Assembly: GCA_029747015.1 (NCBI GenBank) | Contig: JAKOGI010000023.1 | Location: forward strand, 1,541,001 to 1,605,000 | Source: Carnegiea gigantea | Lineage: Eukaryota; Streptophyta; Magnoliopsida; Caryophyllales; Cactaceae | DNA: 64,000 bases | Reading direction: 5' to 3' | Part shown: piece after piece, positions 47,141 through 59,098 of the stretch | Position numbering within the stretch: the stretch's first letter is position 1 | Layout of the letters: each line of letters opens with the position of its first letter | Notes under the pieces: model-generated | What the model saw: only the letters and a program-made list of their open reading frames with translations | Database searches by the model: none | Told to the model about the DNA's origin: nothing | Translations under genes and position numbers: made by a program

Positions 47141-48520
47141 TTTGTGCTGGTAGAGTTTGACGAGAAGGAGTAACCCCCCTTTTTTCGCTACTTCTCATTT
47201 TCACGAGGGACAAGGGCCTTTAGCCCCCTTTTTCTTTTGTTTTTATTTCCTTTTTTTGTTTTCTGGGTCAATTCACCAATTCCACAAATAAACTTGGCCC
47301 AAATGTGCTAGCCTAATTGATTCTGACCTAAAATAGCCCAATTCAATTTTGTTATTTTTGCGTAATCTCGACAAAGCCTAACTTTGAACTAAACCGGCTA
47401 ATTTTAAGAAATCACATAATAAGTCGAGAAAAATTATAAATTTACTACACATAAATTATTAATCAAAATCAATAACTCCGAATTAAAAACGTCAACTATT
47501 ACATATTAAATGCTCCATCAGAGAATAATTTGCATCAATTTCCATAATCCTCCATACATTTTCCCGACAATGTTAGCCTAACTCGCTTGTTCCTATACAC
47601 AATTTTAGAAATTTTAGTATTTAAACTTTTACATTAATGTAAATTAGATGTAAGAATTGAACATTTGTACTTTTGTATAAAATATGAAAATGGACTGGCC
47701 AAAAATTCTCCCATTCAAGAACCAAAAATTGAATTTTTTTTTTTTTCACCCATTGTCTTCCTTTGAATTGGTTATTGACTTATGGTGTAGCTGATGACAT
47801 TTGTGAAATAACAACTATTGAATTATTTATTATTATACTGGAATTGAATGAAAATTTTATAGTCAATATATAAGCGAGTAAAGTACACTTGTTTAAGTGT
47901 TGTTGTTTCCCAGTCAAAGATGAAGCTTATTAAAATCAAAGAAATTAAACTCGTGTCTCGTTATTTGGTTTGAATCAGCTTCGATTTCTTTGAAAATAGT
48001 ATTCACATGAAATTGCAACATTGTCTTGCTATCGCTAACAACTCGAAATTATCTTTGTTGGGCTTCGTTGTAAAATTTTGTATCATGAAGATGCCAACTT
48101 CTGTGAGAAAGTCAAAATAGAGGTCAACAAAATTTGATTTGATAGTTGTATGAATGTAATCTTCCTGCATTAAACAAAAGCAAAGATTTGCATTGTAATA
48201 CATAACTTTGGATTGAGATTTGGTTTGAAGAAAACTATTACTGCCTCTAAAAAAGGGGGAAAAAAACTCTAATGCAATTAGAGAGCCATATGGCTATGAA
48301 AACTAAAGTCTACCCCACCTATTATTGATGATGTTATATAATACTATTATGAGAACATGTTTGGCTAATATTAGCACTAATATATTTCATATCTTTTCAT
48401 CTAAAAATGAAATGGACAATATGGTAATTTTTTTAGCCTAATTAAAATAATAATAGGATAATGTAGATTTTAGCAACTAACCTTTTCTTCAATGAGAACC
48501 ATATCGTAACTTAAATGAAT

Positions 48521-48950
48521 TATCCTTCATGTTATAGCAATCCCACGTTCTTGGTACTCTTAGCTTTTATTCGCCGATCATTTTTTTCATAGATATTTGG
48601 TGAATAAAAGAATAATTCTCCATTATAGTAGTTCTTGATTATTCTGAATTGCTTAGTAGTTGGTGGTTGCGAATGTACAATATGGATACCTTTTAATAGA
48701 AATATATTAGACACCTAACTAGATAATATAATTAATTTTATTAAATTGGGGATAAATTATGGTTAGAAGGTACTTGAAAGGTTGACACCTGATACAATTA
48801 ATCCTACAAAATATTACATTAAATTGCTCTAGAATTGTTGCCTTCACCATTAAGTGTGTGAAATGTTGGAGTCAATTTTTTAGTGTATAATATTGCTCAT
48901 TTCACATGCAAAATGCAACGTCCATATCAACCATTTGACTTGATTATGAT
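48521..48950. other. Spacer upstream of the RPA-like gene
   Basis: AT-rich, no recognised coding; would contain the RPA-like gene's start, which was not identified. Confidence 0.4.
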
Positions 48951-50239
48951 TGTCAGACCCTCTAGAGAGAGATAGGTAATAGAGAGTGTCTTACGAAACC
49001 CTAATTGTCTCTAGTCATGCTCTTCATGATGAACAAGCCTCTTGACCCTAGTTCTTCGCCTCCACGTCGATTTTAATTAGATTTACACCTAATCGCTGCT
49101 CCTCTACTGTCATCTCTCGACTTCTCTCTATTTTACAAATCCTACCTCTTCTCTATGTCTATCTTGCATATAGGGCTATTCAGGTTCTTATCATTCTCTA
49201 ATGAACCCTACTGTTCCCATCGCTGTCTCTCAGTCTTCTTCCCAATTAGGGTTCCTAGGCGCCTACCCGAACCTTACTTCATAGTTCCTTCTTTGCAGAT
49301 CTCCTTGCCCATGTCTTTGTTCTAATTTTGGTGTGACGTTCTTGCATGAAATTGCCATAATCAAGCATCATATTTACATCATAACCCTAGTACGAGGGTT
49401 TGGAAGCGAAAGACTCTTGCTCTGTCTCCATATCTAGCTACCTGATAATTTTCTTCTGTTTCTCATATCTCAGTCTCATATGCCTACCTTTACTACAATT
49501 GGGGCTACTCGAACCACCGTTGATGAATGGCGCCCGATTCACCCATCCTTCATTTGCTTGTTACTTCTTCTCTGATTTTCTAGACACCTACCTGAACTCT
49601 AACCATCGTCTTCTTCTCTGCAGATCTATTAACCACTACTGTTACTTGCATGCCACCCCTATTATCGTAACTGATCTTTGCATCATAGCCCTATTGTAGG
49701 TGGTTTGGAAATGACAGCTTCTTACTTTGACCTTCGATATAACTAGAATACCTTTTAAACAAGTTATAATCATGGCATGCTTGCATTTGGAAAGAGCAAA
49801 GTCTGGTCTTTCAACTGAGGTATCCAAGGTAAGTCCTTCCCTTACTCTTATTTAGTTTGCATTATGAATCTTCATCCCTCCTTGATGTTCCTCTCTATTT
49901 TGGTGGTATTATGTCTAGGTTGTATACACTGTGTCTGGTTTGGTTTCTCTTGCCTTTAGTGTGCTTACTGAGTCCTTTCACTATTTATACATGGGAGGTT
50001 GAGTTCCCCCTCCCCACACTTCCCATCTTGAGTCATTTCCTCCTCTTCTCACTGTACCTATGTCGTCATGCCCTAAGAAAGCTAATGATGGCAATCCTTT
50101 CATTAACAAGTCAGGTCCTTCTGCTAATCCTACAACATATACTCCAACCCAAACTCCAATGGATAGACATCCACCTGTTAATCTTTATCACCAAAAATCA
50201 TCACCCATCCCAAAGTAAGCCAACTCCGTTAGCTTTAGA
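48951..50239 (+). other. Probable LINE 5' leader with an internal duplication
   Basis: CT-rich leader before ORF1. Two related segments about 0.3 kb apart share GCAGATCT (49295 and 49620), CATAxCCCTAxTxxxxGGTTTGGAA (49379 and 49683) and ACCTxACxCTxACC wording, which suggests an ancient tandem duplication. The exact 5' end of the LINE is not fixed. Confidence 0.45.
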
Positions 50240-51697
50240 ATGGCATCTCATAATCCAACTATCAATACCACTCTTTCACTGCAGCCATCTATTCACACTG
50301 AACAACTGGCACCTCTTCACCAGACCTCCAACACCACCTGGGGCATCTTGAAGACCAGTGTGGAGGAAGTGCTTGAGTTAGTGCCTACTCCGCCTCATGT
50401 ACCAAGCTACATGGATGAGCTCATAGCCTTATGCTTGATGGCTGTGTTATGGGGTAAGATTCTTCCAATAGCTCTGATAATAGCTAAGACCAAGTTTGAC
50501 TGGAAACATGTTAAGGGTCAAGTTGAATACATTGACCTTGGGAATGGGTAGGTCTTGCTTAGGTTTTCTTCTGCTACTGATATAGAGTATTTTGGTATAA
50601 TAGACCTTGTTTTGTTTAAGGTTTAAACCTTGTCCTTAGCAATTAGGTCCCTTACTTTAAACTATAATCAGCAAGCATAGGTCGTATTGACCAGTGGGTG
50701 AGAATCCCTCGCCTTGCAAGACACCCTGACTGATCTACTTATGCACATAGGATAGGTGATTAGAGTTGACCATACCATCCTTCTTGGCCAAAAAGGGAAG
50801 TTTGCTAGAGTCTAAATTAATATTGATGTCATTAACCCTCCACCGGGCACATTGAGAATCCCAACTTCTATTCGTGAACTTTTCATCCCCATTATCTATG
50901 AAGGGCTCCATGAGGTCTGTGTCATGTATGGGAGTAACACTCACACATTGGACCAATGCCCCTATATCCCCTCTCCCCCAAAGATTAAAGTAATGGTAGA
51001 AAGATTCCAAAGTCATGGTATTGCTGAAAATCAATCCACTACTATTGCATCCTCTAGTGAACCCCCTGAGTCTAAGGATAAATAAACTTAGGTAGCCCCC
51101 AAAAGAGAGGTAGACCTCCCCCCATTTTTAAAGATAAAAGAGGAGATGCTATAGGCATTAAAATTCTTGAGCCTCATCATTATGCCTTAGCTAAGAAAAA
51201 GGTTGAAGTCATCCAAGGATAAAGGTAAAGCTGTAGTTACTGAAGTTGATCCTCTTAATCATGATGCTGAGGCTACTCCTGCTATTTTGGAGGGTGTTCA
51301 TATGGCTGAATTAAGGGCTTCCCGTTTGCTTGGAGGACCCCCTACTCTTCCCTATGAGCTCTTCTCTAACAATACTCACACTATTGTCTTCAGCTCCACT
51401 ACTCTACTAGCCACTCAGCCTCTTAGCCCCACTTCTCCTCTTGAAAGGATTCCTTCTCCCATTCATGAGGAAGAGGGGAGTTCTTAAGTGTTTGATTGTC
51501 TCATGGAACATAATGGAGAGTACGATATTTTTCTAAAGCTTGATGATCTGAATGACCCACTACTTTTTACTGAGTCATCTAAGAAAAGGAAACTAGAGGA
51601 AAGGGATGAAGCATCCACTGGAGAAAGGGAAAGAAGCATCCTCTCACTCCCACAACTAATCCGTATAATGATTGGAAATTATTTTTGGACATTCTAG
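50240..51697 (+). pseudogene. L1-type LINE ORF1 (nucleic-acid-binding protein)
   Basis: Pieces match the plant L1 ORF1 with an N-terminal DUF4283-like domain and a zinc knuckle: KFDWKHVKGQVEYIDLGNG (then TAG where Trp is expected), DTLTDLLMHIG, VIRVDHTILLGQKGKFARV, INIDVINPPPGT, and YEGLHEVCVMYG...HTLDQCP, in which the second Cys of the C-x2-C-x-H-x-C knuckle is Tyr. The Ser/Thr/Pro-rich tail runs to about 51697. Such proteins coat the LINE RNA. Several stops. Confidence 0.72.
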
Positions 51698-52339
51698 GAC
51701 TCAGGTAAAGGTTTGTATGCCACATCAAAGTTGTGCCAGGACCCAAAAAACTAGGCAACCTTTGACTAGCATCCTATTACAACTTATCTTGAGACTGATC
51801 TTATTTAGCAGTTTACTTTCACAGCTAACCTAGTAGCTTCTTGATTTGAATCTTTTATCTGACATCTTTTTGGGTAGATGGGATGGTGTTCTCCAATTGG
51901 CCAAGTCGATGTTGGTTAGTAACGAGGCTGACTATGGTTTGTGATGATACTCTATTCCACTGCATTGCTACTGAGACCAATGTTTGGGTACTCTTTTTTT
52001 TTGGAGTGGTTTATGAGCCATGTTGCTGAATTTTTTCTCCAGATTACCTTTCTAGGCTGCCATCCTTGTTTTATTACCAGGCCTCCAAACCCCAGGCAGT
52101 ATGTGGTTGCCATGTCTTTGAAGCATTCTTCAGGATTGCCCCTTCATTGGATTGTAAGTATTGCAGTTTAATGGGAATACGATGGCTGTGAATTTTTTGT
52201 TTTATGATCTTAAACCAACATTAATCTATTATGTCGGGATTGCAATCCTTAGGTGGTTAGGTTAGTGCTGGTTCTTGATGAATTTGATTATGTTATATAA
52301 TGATGCTTCTTTCCATTTCTCATATTTTGAGACCAATTG
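51698..52339 (+). other. Region between LINE ORF1 and the LTR insertion
   Basis: A short patch around 51900-52010 (FHCIATETNVWVLFF) looks like part of an L1 endonuclease, which would make this a second LINE truncated here, but the match is too short to be sure. Otherwise no coding recognised. Confidence 0.3.
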
Positions 52340-55300
52340 TGTAAAACCCCTAATCCTAGGGCTAGTGATGTTAACGTTTTCTTAGATTCTGGGGCAAAGC
52401 GGACTGCATTTCACCTAAAAACTGATCATTTCCCAAGCTTAAAGCATTACATCAAATCCCTACATTGAGTAGAAGTATAAAAGAACAACGCAATAAGCTT
52501 GACAGCTACACGCCGGAGTTTACAACTCTATGGGCCACTCCCCCGGAGTATACCAAACAGTAAAGTTCAATAATAAAGAAGGACATAAAGGATACAACTC
52601 GACGGATCATACATCCAGCGTACTGAGGTTTACATCCCAAAAATAAACAAAACCAGCGAAAGGTGGCTGACTAATCAGATGGTTGGCTCATATGGCCATA
52701 CAAAGTGACTTCTAAACAATATGCATTATGTGAACTAGATTACTTTGTTTAAGTACATTTCCAACACTAGGGATACATCATATTACACCATTTAATTCAT
52801 AAGTCTACTTCTATATGTGCACACATGACACCTTTTTCAAAGCAAAGGGATACTCTAACTTGGCATACGTAAATCGACTTCTAAATCGACTTCTACCTAT
52901 CGCATTGAAAACCTAGGAAAAGGGAAAATTAGAGATGAGATGAGCTACGACACGCTCAGTGAGTATTTTTTAACTCCTTAAAAACTAAAACATTTACAGG
53001 CAATAGTAATAAGTAGCAATCACACAATATTTGTCTACTACTATCGTATTAGGCAATCAAATCTCCCCAAGGAAACCATCACCTCTAAACTTTGCACCAA
53101 GCCACTAAAGCTCATATCTATGCCTTTAATAACCAACTTCCTTAGAAACAGGCATTCAGGCATATAGCTAAGTAAAATGACAAAGATAGGGTGAAAAAGC
53201 TTTCAACCACACATTTTGAAAACGTAGTAATTCATTTTACTTTTAAAGAACCACTTATAACTCAAACTAGCCTCTTTAAAGCTCATATGCTTTTTAAAAG
53301 TTCCTAAAACACCCACAATGGTAAGAATTCAAACTGTTTTCTCATATATTAGGAAAATATCTTCTTATTCAGGCATAAGATATTATAATGTGCTAGTTAG
53401 GGGAGATCGCCACTCGCCCTATATGAGGCCGTCACTCGGGCATCAAATAATCCCCAGGGCATAACATATTTTGGACCATTACTCTTGTTAGTCTTCTAGG
53501 GTTCCCACTTCTGGGTCTATCTCCCTAGGCATTAGGATTCCCGCAAACCAGGTCTATTCCTTAATCATTTGTCCACTCAAGCACTTATCTTAACCATTAA
53601 AATCATATTAAACCATTATAGGTTATTGAAAAGGGGTCACTCTCACACATAGTAAGCCTCATCTTCAAGTGAGTCATGTATCATTTTTTTTAATAGTTGC
53701 TTACATAATCAAAACTATGCTTGTCTAGCAGAATAACCCGTAACTCCATTAATGGTTTATGGTTCTTTCATTTTCAATATGGAAAACCTCTCAAGATCAT
53801 GGTAAGTCCACTAACTCGCAATTCAAACTTAAATAATTAGCTAGCACATAATTTAAACTAGTTTTCATAATTAAACACGTTCAATTGCCCTTTTTAAGTT
53901 CATTTTAATCCTTTAAACACAAAAGAAAGAAATATAGTACAAATCAAAACCTTAAAAACGTTTTCTAGCTCATTACTTGTTTTCCTTTTAACTTCCTAGA
54001 CCTATCGATCATTCAATTACGTCATTCAACCAAGTAGTTCGACGATTTAGGGTCATTTCGGGCTATAAACATCTTAACAATCAATAGGCAACTGATGAAC
54101 ATTTAGAAACATTTGCAATCATGAAAACACGCTTTTAACGACCGTTTTAAAGATTTCTAAAGTTCACGATACACCACATAACATCATTTTATCAATTCAA
54201 GAGGGGAAGGGTTCACAAATAGCATGTTCGTTTCAGTTCGCAGGAACAGTTTCAGCAGAATCTACCTAATATCACAATTACTTCGTAATTCACATGATTA
54301 CAATTAATATCAAACTCGAGCTCCCTCCTCACACAGTACCATCCACAAAAGCCTCGAATCACTCATTACTCCCACCTTAAACCATCCAACTATCAAGCTC
54401 GGCTCAGTATCATAAAAATTTATTCGTTTAATTCACAAAACCAATATCCACAAGCGTAGCATCCATATGCAATCACCGAAAATAAAATTTAAACATATTT
54501 AAATTGATTTAGCAACATTATAGCATAATATAGTCGTTCTACAATTCCCCAAATTGACCAGTTAGCAAAACTATGCATTACTTCAACATGCATGAACCCC
54601 AAAATAGTATCCACACCATTTTTACAAGATTTCAACCTCAAATCCACCAATTACTGATGCTAGTTTCAGAATTTAAGCATAAACTACCTAAAATCATTAA
54701 AATTCATTTGAAATTACTAATAATTAGGAGGAAGAGAAAAACTTACCTCGATTCCAAGCTAGAGGACCCGACTAATGGGTTGTGTGGGCATTTTCAGGTG
54801 GCCTGAGTCACAAGTCTCCATCCCCACTTGCTCTTGATCGCGGTTCTCAGCTCAGAACACTGCTACCTAGAGCTTTTTGCACCTTTGATGTTATTACTTG
54901 TGCCTTGGTGGTCGCCGCACCCAAGCTCAGCCACCAGTGGTAAAGGCAGTAGCAGTGCTATTCATAGTTGTGGTGTCTAGGGTTTGATTTACCCTCCCTA
55001 TCTCACGCTCTACCCACATGCTCTCCCTCTCTCTCGGTCGTCCTGTGTCTCTCGTTCCTCCGCTCTCTCTCTCTCTCAGTCCACCTCTTTCTCTGTCTTG
55101 TGGCGGTCGCAAGCCCAGAAGAACCCCCCCTTCATGGCGTTTCTGCTGGAGGAGAAAGGCGTTGAAGCCCCTTTCTGGTTCTTTTTCCCTTTATTGTGCT
55201 TCATTGCTAGACATCTGATATCTCTACCCAAATTTCGTACCTCTGAGCCTAAATTCAAGTCGTTAGTTCTGACGCTCATCAATTCATTCATTCCCACTAA

Positions 55301-55580
55301 TAACGCCTCAATCTGGCATTCGACGAAATAATTCTAAGGTTTTTCAAACCCAATCACACTCAGGAATCTATTTGATTTAGTAATCGATAATAATTCTTAT
55401 TAACGCTTATTAACATCATTGTAAAATTTCAAAACTAATAATAATAGTAATATTCTTTTAAATAAAATTATCACTTAAGCAAGCACATCAATATTAATTT
55501 AACTTAGCTAAAATAATTAGATACGATTCATAATATTAAGAAATAGGCTAGACAGCTTAAATAAAATGCGGGTATTACCA
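52340..55580. repeat. Second copy of the 3.2-kb LTR, inserted in LINE sequence
   Basis: Starts TGTAAAACCCC and ends AAAATGCGGGTATTACC, collinear with 44296-47503 in the same orientation. The 5-bp flanks (AATTG and AAATA) do not match, so a target duplication is not evident. No PBS or coding region follows, so it too appears to be a solo LTR; the sequence between the two copies (host gene and LINE) rules out their being one element's pair. Confidence 0.72.
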
Positions 55581-56638
55581 AATATTGTATATCTATCTTT
55601 ATTATTTGTCTTATGAACCAAGCATATAAGTTGTGGCTAGGCGGGTACTGGCTCTCTACAAATGTTATTATGCTCCATGCTAGTGCTACAACATATTGGT
55701 ATTCTCATTCAGAGGAAATTTTGTGTGAACTTGTGTTTCTAATATGTTTTAAGTGCCCAGTTTCTAAAAATTACCTTCACCTTTGGTCTGGCCTGTTTAA
55801 TCAATTTGTTTACACGATTAATTTGTTATATTTATTTCACTAGTCTTAACCTTTCCGTTCGGGGGAAACCTGCTACTGCCTTCTATGTTACAGAAAAGGC
55901 GTGGAATAGTGCGATTATGTAACATTGTCCCAGTAGGCAAGCATCCAGTTCCAACAGAGGTCTAGAGCAATTCCTCCATCATATTTTATGGATTGTATTT
56001 TTAATGCCATGTTGTTTGTGTATTTATTTTGATTCATGTTATATGTGCATTAATAAGGCAAGAGGAAATAAACTGTTCTAGTTGAAGCCCCACGGCTGTG
56101 GTTTTGACCAATCCATTGGGATCAAAAGGAAAAGGATATGCTGCACCACTGGTCATATTATAACAAGCTTTTATTTAGCAAAAAAATTGTGGAGGCCATG
56201 TTTATGCTAATAACTTAGTGCAACTTAATGGTTCAGCTTTTCCTTAGTTAGACAATAGCCTTTTTAGTTTTAGGCCCTAAGCGAGAGGGGAAGGACTATT
56301 AAGTTCAACTCTTAAGGCCATGTATCTAAATAGGTCATTGGGACCAACTAAATTATTTTTTCTCCTTAGCTCATCATTCTTTGATAGGAATATCTGGTAT
56401 GACAAAGGCATGAGGAACAATTATCAGGTTATAATGACGGGGATGCCCCTCATTCTTAGCAATCCTACTTTAGAAACAGCCAGTCCAATGGCTACTTGTA
56501 TATACTTTTGTTTATTACTCTTTCCATTGGATTATTTTTCTAGAAGAAAGTTCAGTTACTCACCTTCTAAGATAATTATGTTGTGTGATCCTCTGGATCA
56601 AAGGACCAAATATCAACAATTTTTTTTTTCTGAAGTTT
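55581..56638 (+). other. LINE-flanking region without recognised domain
   Basis: Several short frames only. It links the solo LTR to LINE ORF2; perhaps inter-ORF LINE sequence. Confidence 0.3.
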
Positions 56639-58057
56639 GTTGCCTTATGAAAGTTGTATCTTGGAATGTCTAAGAAGCCAAAAATCACAACTAAGACTTG
56701 AAGTTGGATTTATTAATTACACTGTTAGGCCTGATATCCTCATTGTACTCGAAACTATGGTTAATAAGTAGAATGCGAAACTCATAATTAGAAATTTGGG
56801 TGATTCAATTTCCACCAAAAGCCATAGTGGTGGGATTTTGTGTTTATAGAACCCAATTAATATTGATGTCACAATTATTATGAAAGAAAGTAGAGCAATA
56901 CATTGCCGCATTGTTGATAGGGTATTCAACAAACAGTGTATGCTGACAATAGTCTATGCTCCGGCTTAGGAGTAATATGAAGATACTTTTTAGAATCATC
57001 TTAAACAGCTCAATCAGGTGATAAATCTACCGTGGTGTATAATAGGTGACTTTAACGAGTTGCTCCAATCCTTAGATAAAGTTGGAGGAACTCCATCAAC
57101 AGGTGATCAAACAAGGCGACTTAATGATTTTTTAAATCACACCTAAAGCTTGTACGCTCATTTTAAAGGCAAAGTTTTAACATGGAAAAAACTCTAACGA
57201 GGATAGCTTATTTATTAAAATTTGGATAGAGTGATCTTTAGGGAGGATTGTGCATAATTATTCCCTAATTGCCTAGTTACGACCTGCACTTATTATGCAT
57301 TTGTATTACTTCATATAGAATCCGCACAAGATGGGGCACCGATTCTAAGTATTAACACTCAGGGGCACAATATCAACAAACACATAATTTAGTTAAGAAA
57401 AACTAGCAATCGAGAGTTGAAGGCACCCCTCATATTTCGGGTAGTCCAAAAGCTCAAAAGGATTAAATTAGATCTCAAATCATGGAGTAAGAATACTTTT
57501 GACAACTTTAAAAGTAAACTTAAAAGGAATGCAGAAAAACTACTCCTAGCAGAAACAAAATTGGTGCAGAACCCTAATGATGCTCGTTTAAACAACTACC
57601 ATTATAGACTTATAAAACAAAGAGAGAAGATGCACTTGTTTAATCAAACATATTGGGGAAAAATGACAAGAAAAAATTGGATTGTCAATAGAGATAGGAA
57701 CTCCTGCTTCTTTCATCAAACCACGAAGACAAGGAAGGTGAAAAGCAAAATCTCAAAACTCAAAGATAATTCATGAGTTTGGGTGGATAACCATACTTAG
57801 ATTGTAAGGTTGTTTGTTAATGATTTTAAGGCAAGATTTATAACAACACAAACCAGCTTCCCGAACATTAAAATTGAGATGCCTAACCTGGTCACAGTTA
57901 AGGACAATGATCGCTTGTTAGAACCTATCCAAGATTAGTAAATTAAAGAAGCTCTTCTTCAAATGGACAAATTTAAAGCTATAGGTCCTGATGGCTTTGG
58001 AGTGGCTTTTTTTAAGATCATTGGGGTATTATCAATGAAGAAATGTGTAAAGCGGTT
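56639..58057 (+). pseudogene. L1-type LINE ORF2, endonuclease and start of RT
   Basis: The first motif is MKVVSWNV (usual endonuclease start KxxSWNVRG), then IVYAPA-like text near 56950 and the endonuclease box IIGDFNELLQ (near 57040). A long open stretch 57417-57776 has LKRIKLDLKSWSKNTFDNF, WIVNRDRNSCFFHQ and TRKVKSKISKL, the linker before RT in plant L1 elements. RT starts with MDKFKAIGPDGF (canonical KAPGPDGF, near 57960). The sequence is cut at 58057 by the LTR element and resumes at 62577. Confidence 0.82.
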
Positions 58058-58203
58058 TGTAAACACAAATTTCGAGCCTAAAATAAATTAAATAAGAAAT
58101 TGATGAACAAATTGAATTTCTGTATTGATATTGTATGTGGGTACAATCTCTGTATAATTGTTACAAGAAAAAGTATAATAAATCCTCTGATTCTCTCCTT
58201 GAA
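58058..58203 (-). repeat. 3' LTR remnant (last 146 bp)
   Basis: Identical to 62012-62157 apart from one T/C difference (AAATAAG here, AAACAAG there). Joins internal coding abruptly at 58204. Confidence 0.92.
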
Positions 58204-59098
58204 CTCGACGATCGTAATCTATCAAATACAGAAGTCCTCTTGCTAGGTGGATCATCCTTCTTTTCGCTCTCATCAATCTCCTCGGCAGAGATGTATTGAA
58301 CGACTGACTGCTTGTTCTTTCATCGCCCCGAGATTTTGACTGGCTGCATCGGTGTGTAACCAAGTCCAACTTTAGAGATACCCACTGAACCTCCTTGCTC
58401 TTGGATCATTTTTTGAGTTTCATTGAGGCCGTGAGGCTAGACTTCAATCATCTTCCCTAAGGTAGCGGGGTTCTGGAAGTTATAACCAGCTCTTTCCATA
58501 AGCTTGTATGCATTTGGATCGAATCCATTCTTGGTACGTGTACGTGGTAGCACCTCTTCTTCTTTCAACAAAGCATTGGAAGAGGAAACAAACCCAGGAA
58601 GGGGGTGTCTGCTCACCTTTGGTTGGTACGCCTTCTGTGTAGGTAACGTGGCACTCCCTTTAAGGGTATCCATGTTCGCCTTGTCAGCCTTTCTGACGAT
58701 CTTACCTTTCGCATCTCCATGTACAATGCCACTGAAGGGTGATTCCCCTTCCCTACGACGGGATTTCGGGACATACCTCAAAATCGGTATCATGGTGTTT
58801 GTTGAAGCAGTAGCCTGTCCTGCGACCTGTTTAGCGGGTTGCGTTTCACTAACTTCTTTATCGTCTTCTTTGTCCTGTTGTTGCTGTCTTGCACCATCGT
58901 GCTCTGTGGTCGCCTGCGTATTCTTGGTAACTTTTGAGTCACCTGTGGAGGCAATTGTTGATATCATCATCTCTCTAGGTGCCGCAGCTTCATCAAAGAA
59001 GTGAATGCCCTAGTATCCCCATCAATCTTTCTTTCTCCTCCACAGTAGTACTTGAGACATTGATGGAGAGTTGAAGCTACTATTCCATGCTCATGAAG
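58204..59098 (-). pseudogene. Post-protease linker of the gag-protease element
   Basis: The frame 58970-58437 starts MMISTIASTGDSKVTK, is Gln/Asp/Lys-rich in the middle (QQQQDKEDDKEV), and ends with RTRTKNGFDPNAYKLMERA, NFQNPATLGKMIEV; after a TAG come GLNETQKMIQEQGGSVGI, GLGYTPMQPVKIS and RTSVFDRLRSS. In Tat/Ogre-type polyproteins this section leads into the reverse transcriptase, which is absent here. A stop and frame change separate it from the protease frame (LLGRL then TGA where Trp is usual). Confidence 0.7.

Larger units (their letters stand above)
44296..47503. repeat. Solo LTR, 3.2 kb, TSD TATTA
   Basis: Runs from TGTAATACCCC to a decayed ...AACTATTACA end, flanked by identical TATTA at 44291-44295 and 47504-47508. 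It aligns collinearly with 52340-55580 over its full length (shared TTTCACCTAAAAA, GATGGTTGGC, CAAAGCAAAGGGA, GGGTCTACTCCCTAG). No PBS, purine tract or coding follows, so it is a solo LTR of an unusually long-LTR element. It lies inside an OB-fold exon of the RPA-like gene. Confidence 0.85.
42700..48520 (-). pseudogene. Replication protein A large-subunit (RPA70)-like gene, split by a solo LTR
   Basis: Minus-strand exons match the plant RPA 70-kDa family in order. The first pieces are SYDMVLIEEK (ends 48482, donor GT) and, from 48164, DYIHTTIKSNFVDLYFDFL, GIFMIQNFTTKP and, after a frame change, VNTIFKEIEADSN. Then RVRLTLSGKCMEDYG near 47570 and, across the LTR, GVFTSNIVKEFADD near 44270 and IFTFATYIYLNQ near 44140. 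Last come a half zinc ribbon YCEHCQGNADKYVIR (near 43430) and the third OB fold ELAVKDESDATIFVLFDKEA with LIGKLCVTLCDMDENEK (43320-43188), plus KLPFPIKKVIENKHIFQIKA near 43070. RPA binds single-stranded DNA in replication and repair. Frameshifts, stops and the 3.2-kb insertion disable this copy. RPA-like genes are also carried by some Helitrons, so the origin is open. Confidence 0.72.

Noticed and set aside
44296..55580. The two 3.2-kb repeats as LTRs of a single element
   Set aside because: The first has its own perfect TATTA duplication and the DNA between them holds RPA-like exons and LINE sequence, with no PBS or purine tract at their inner borders.
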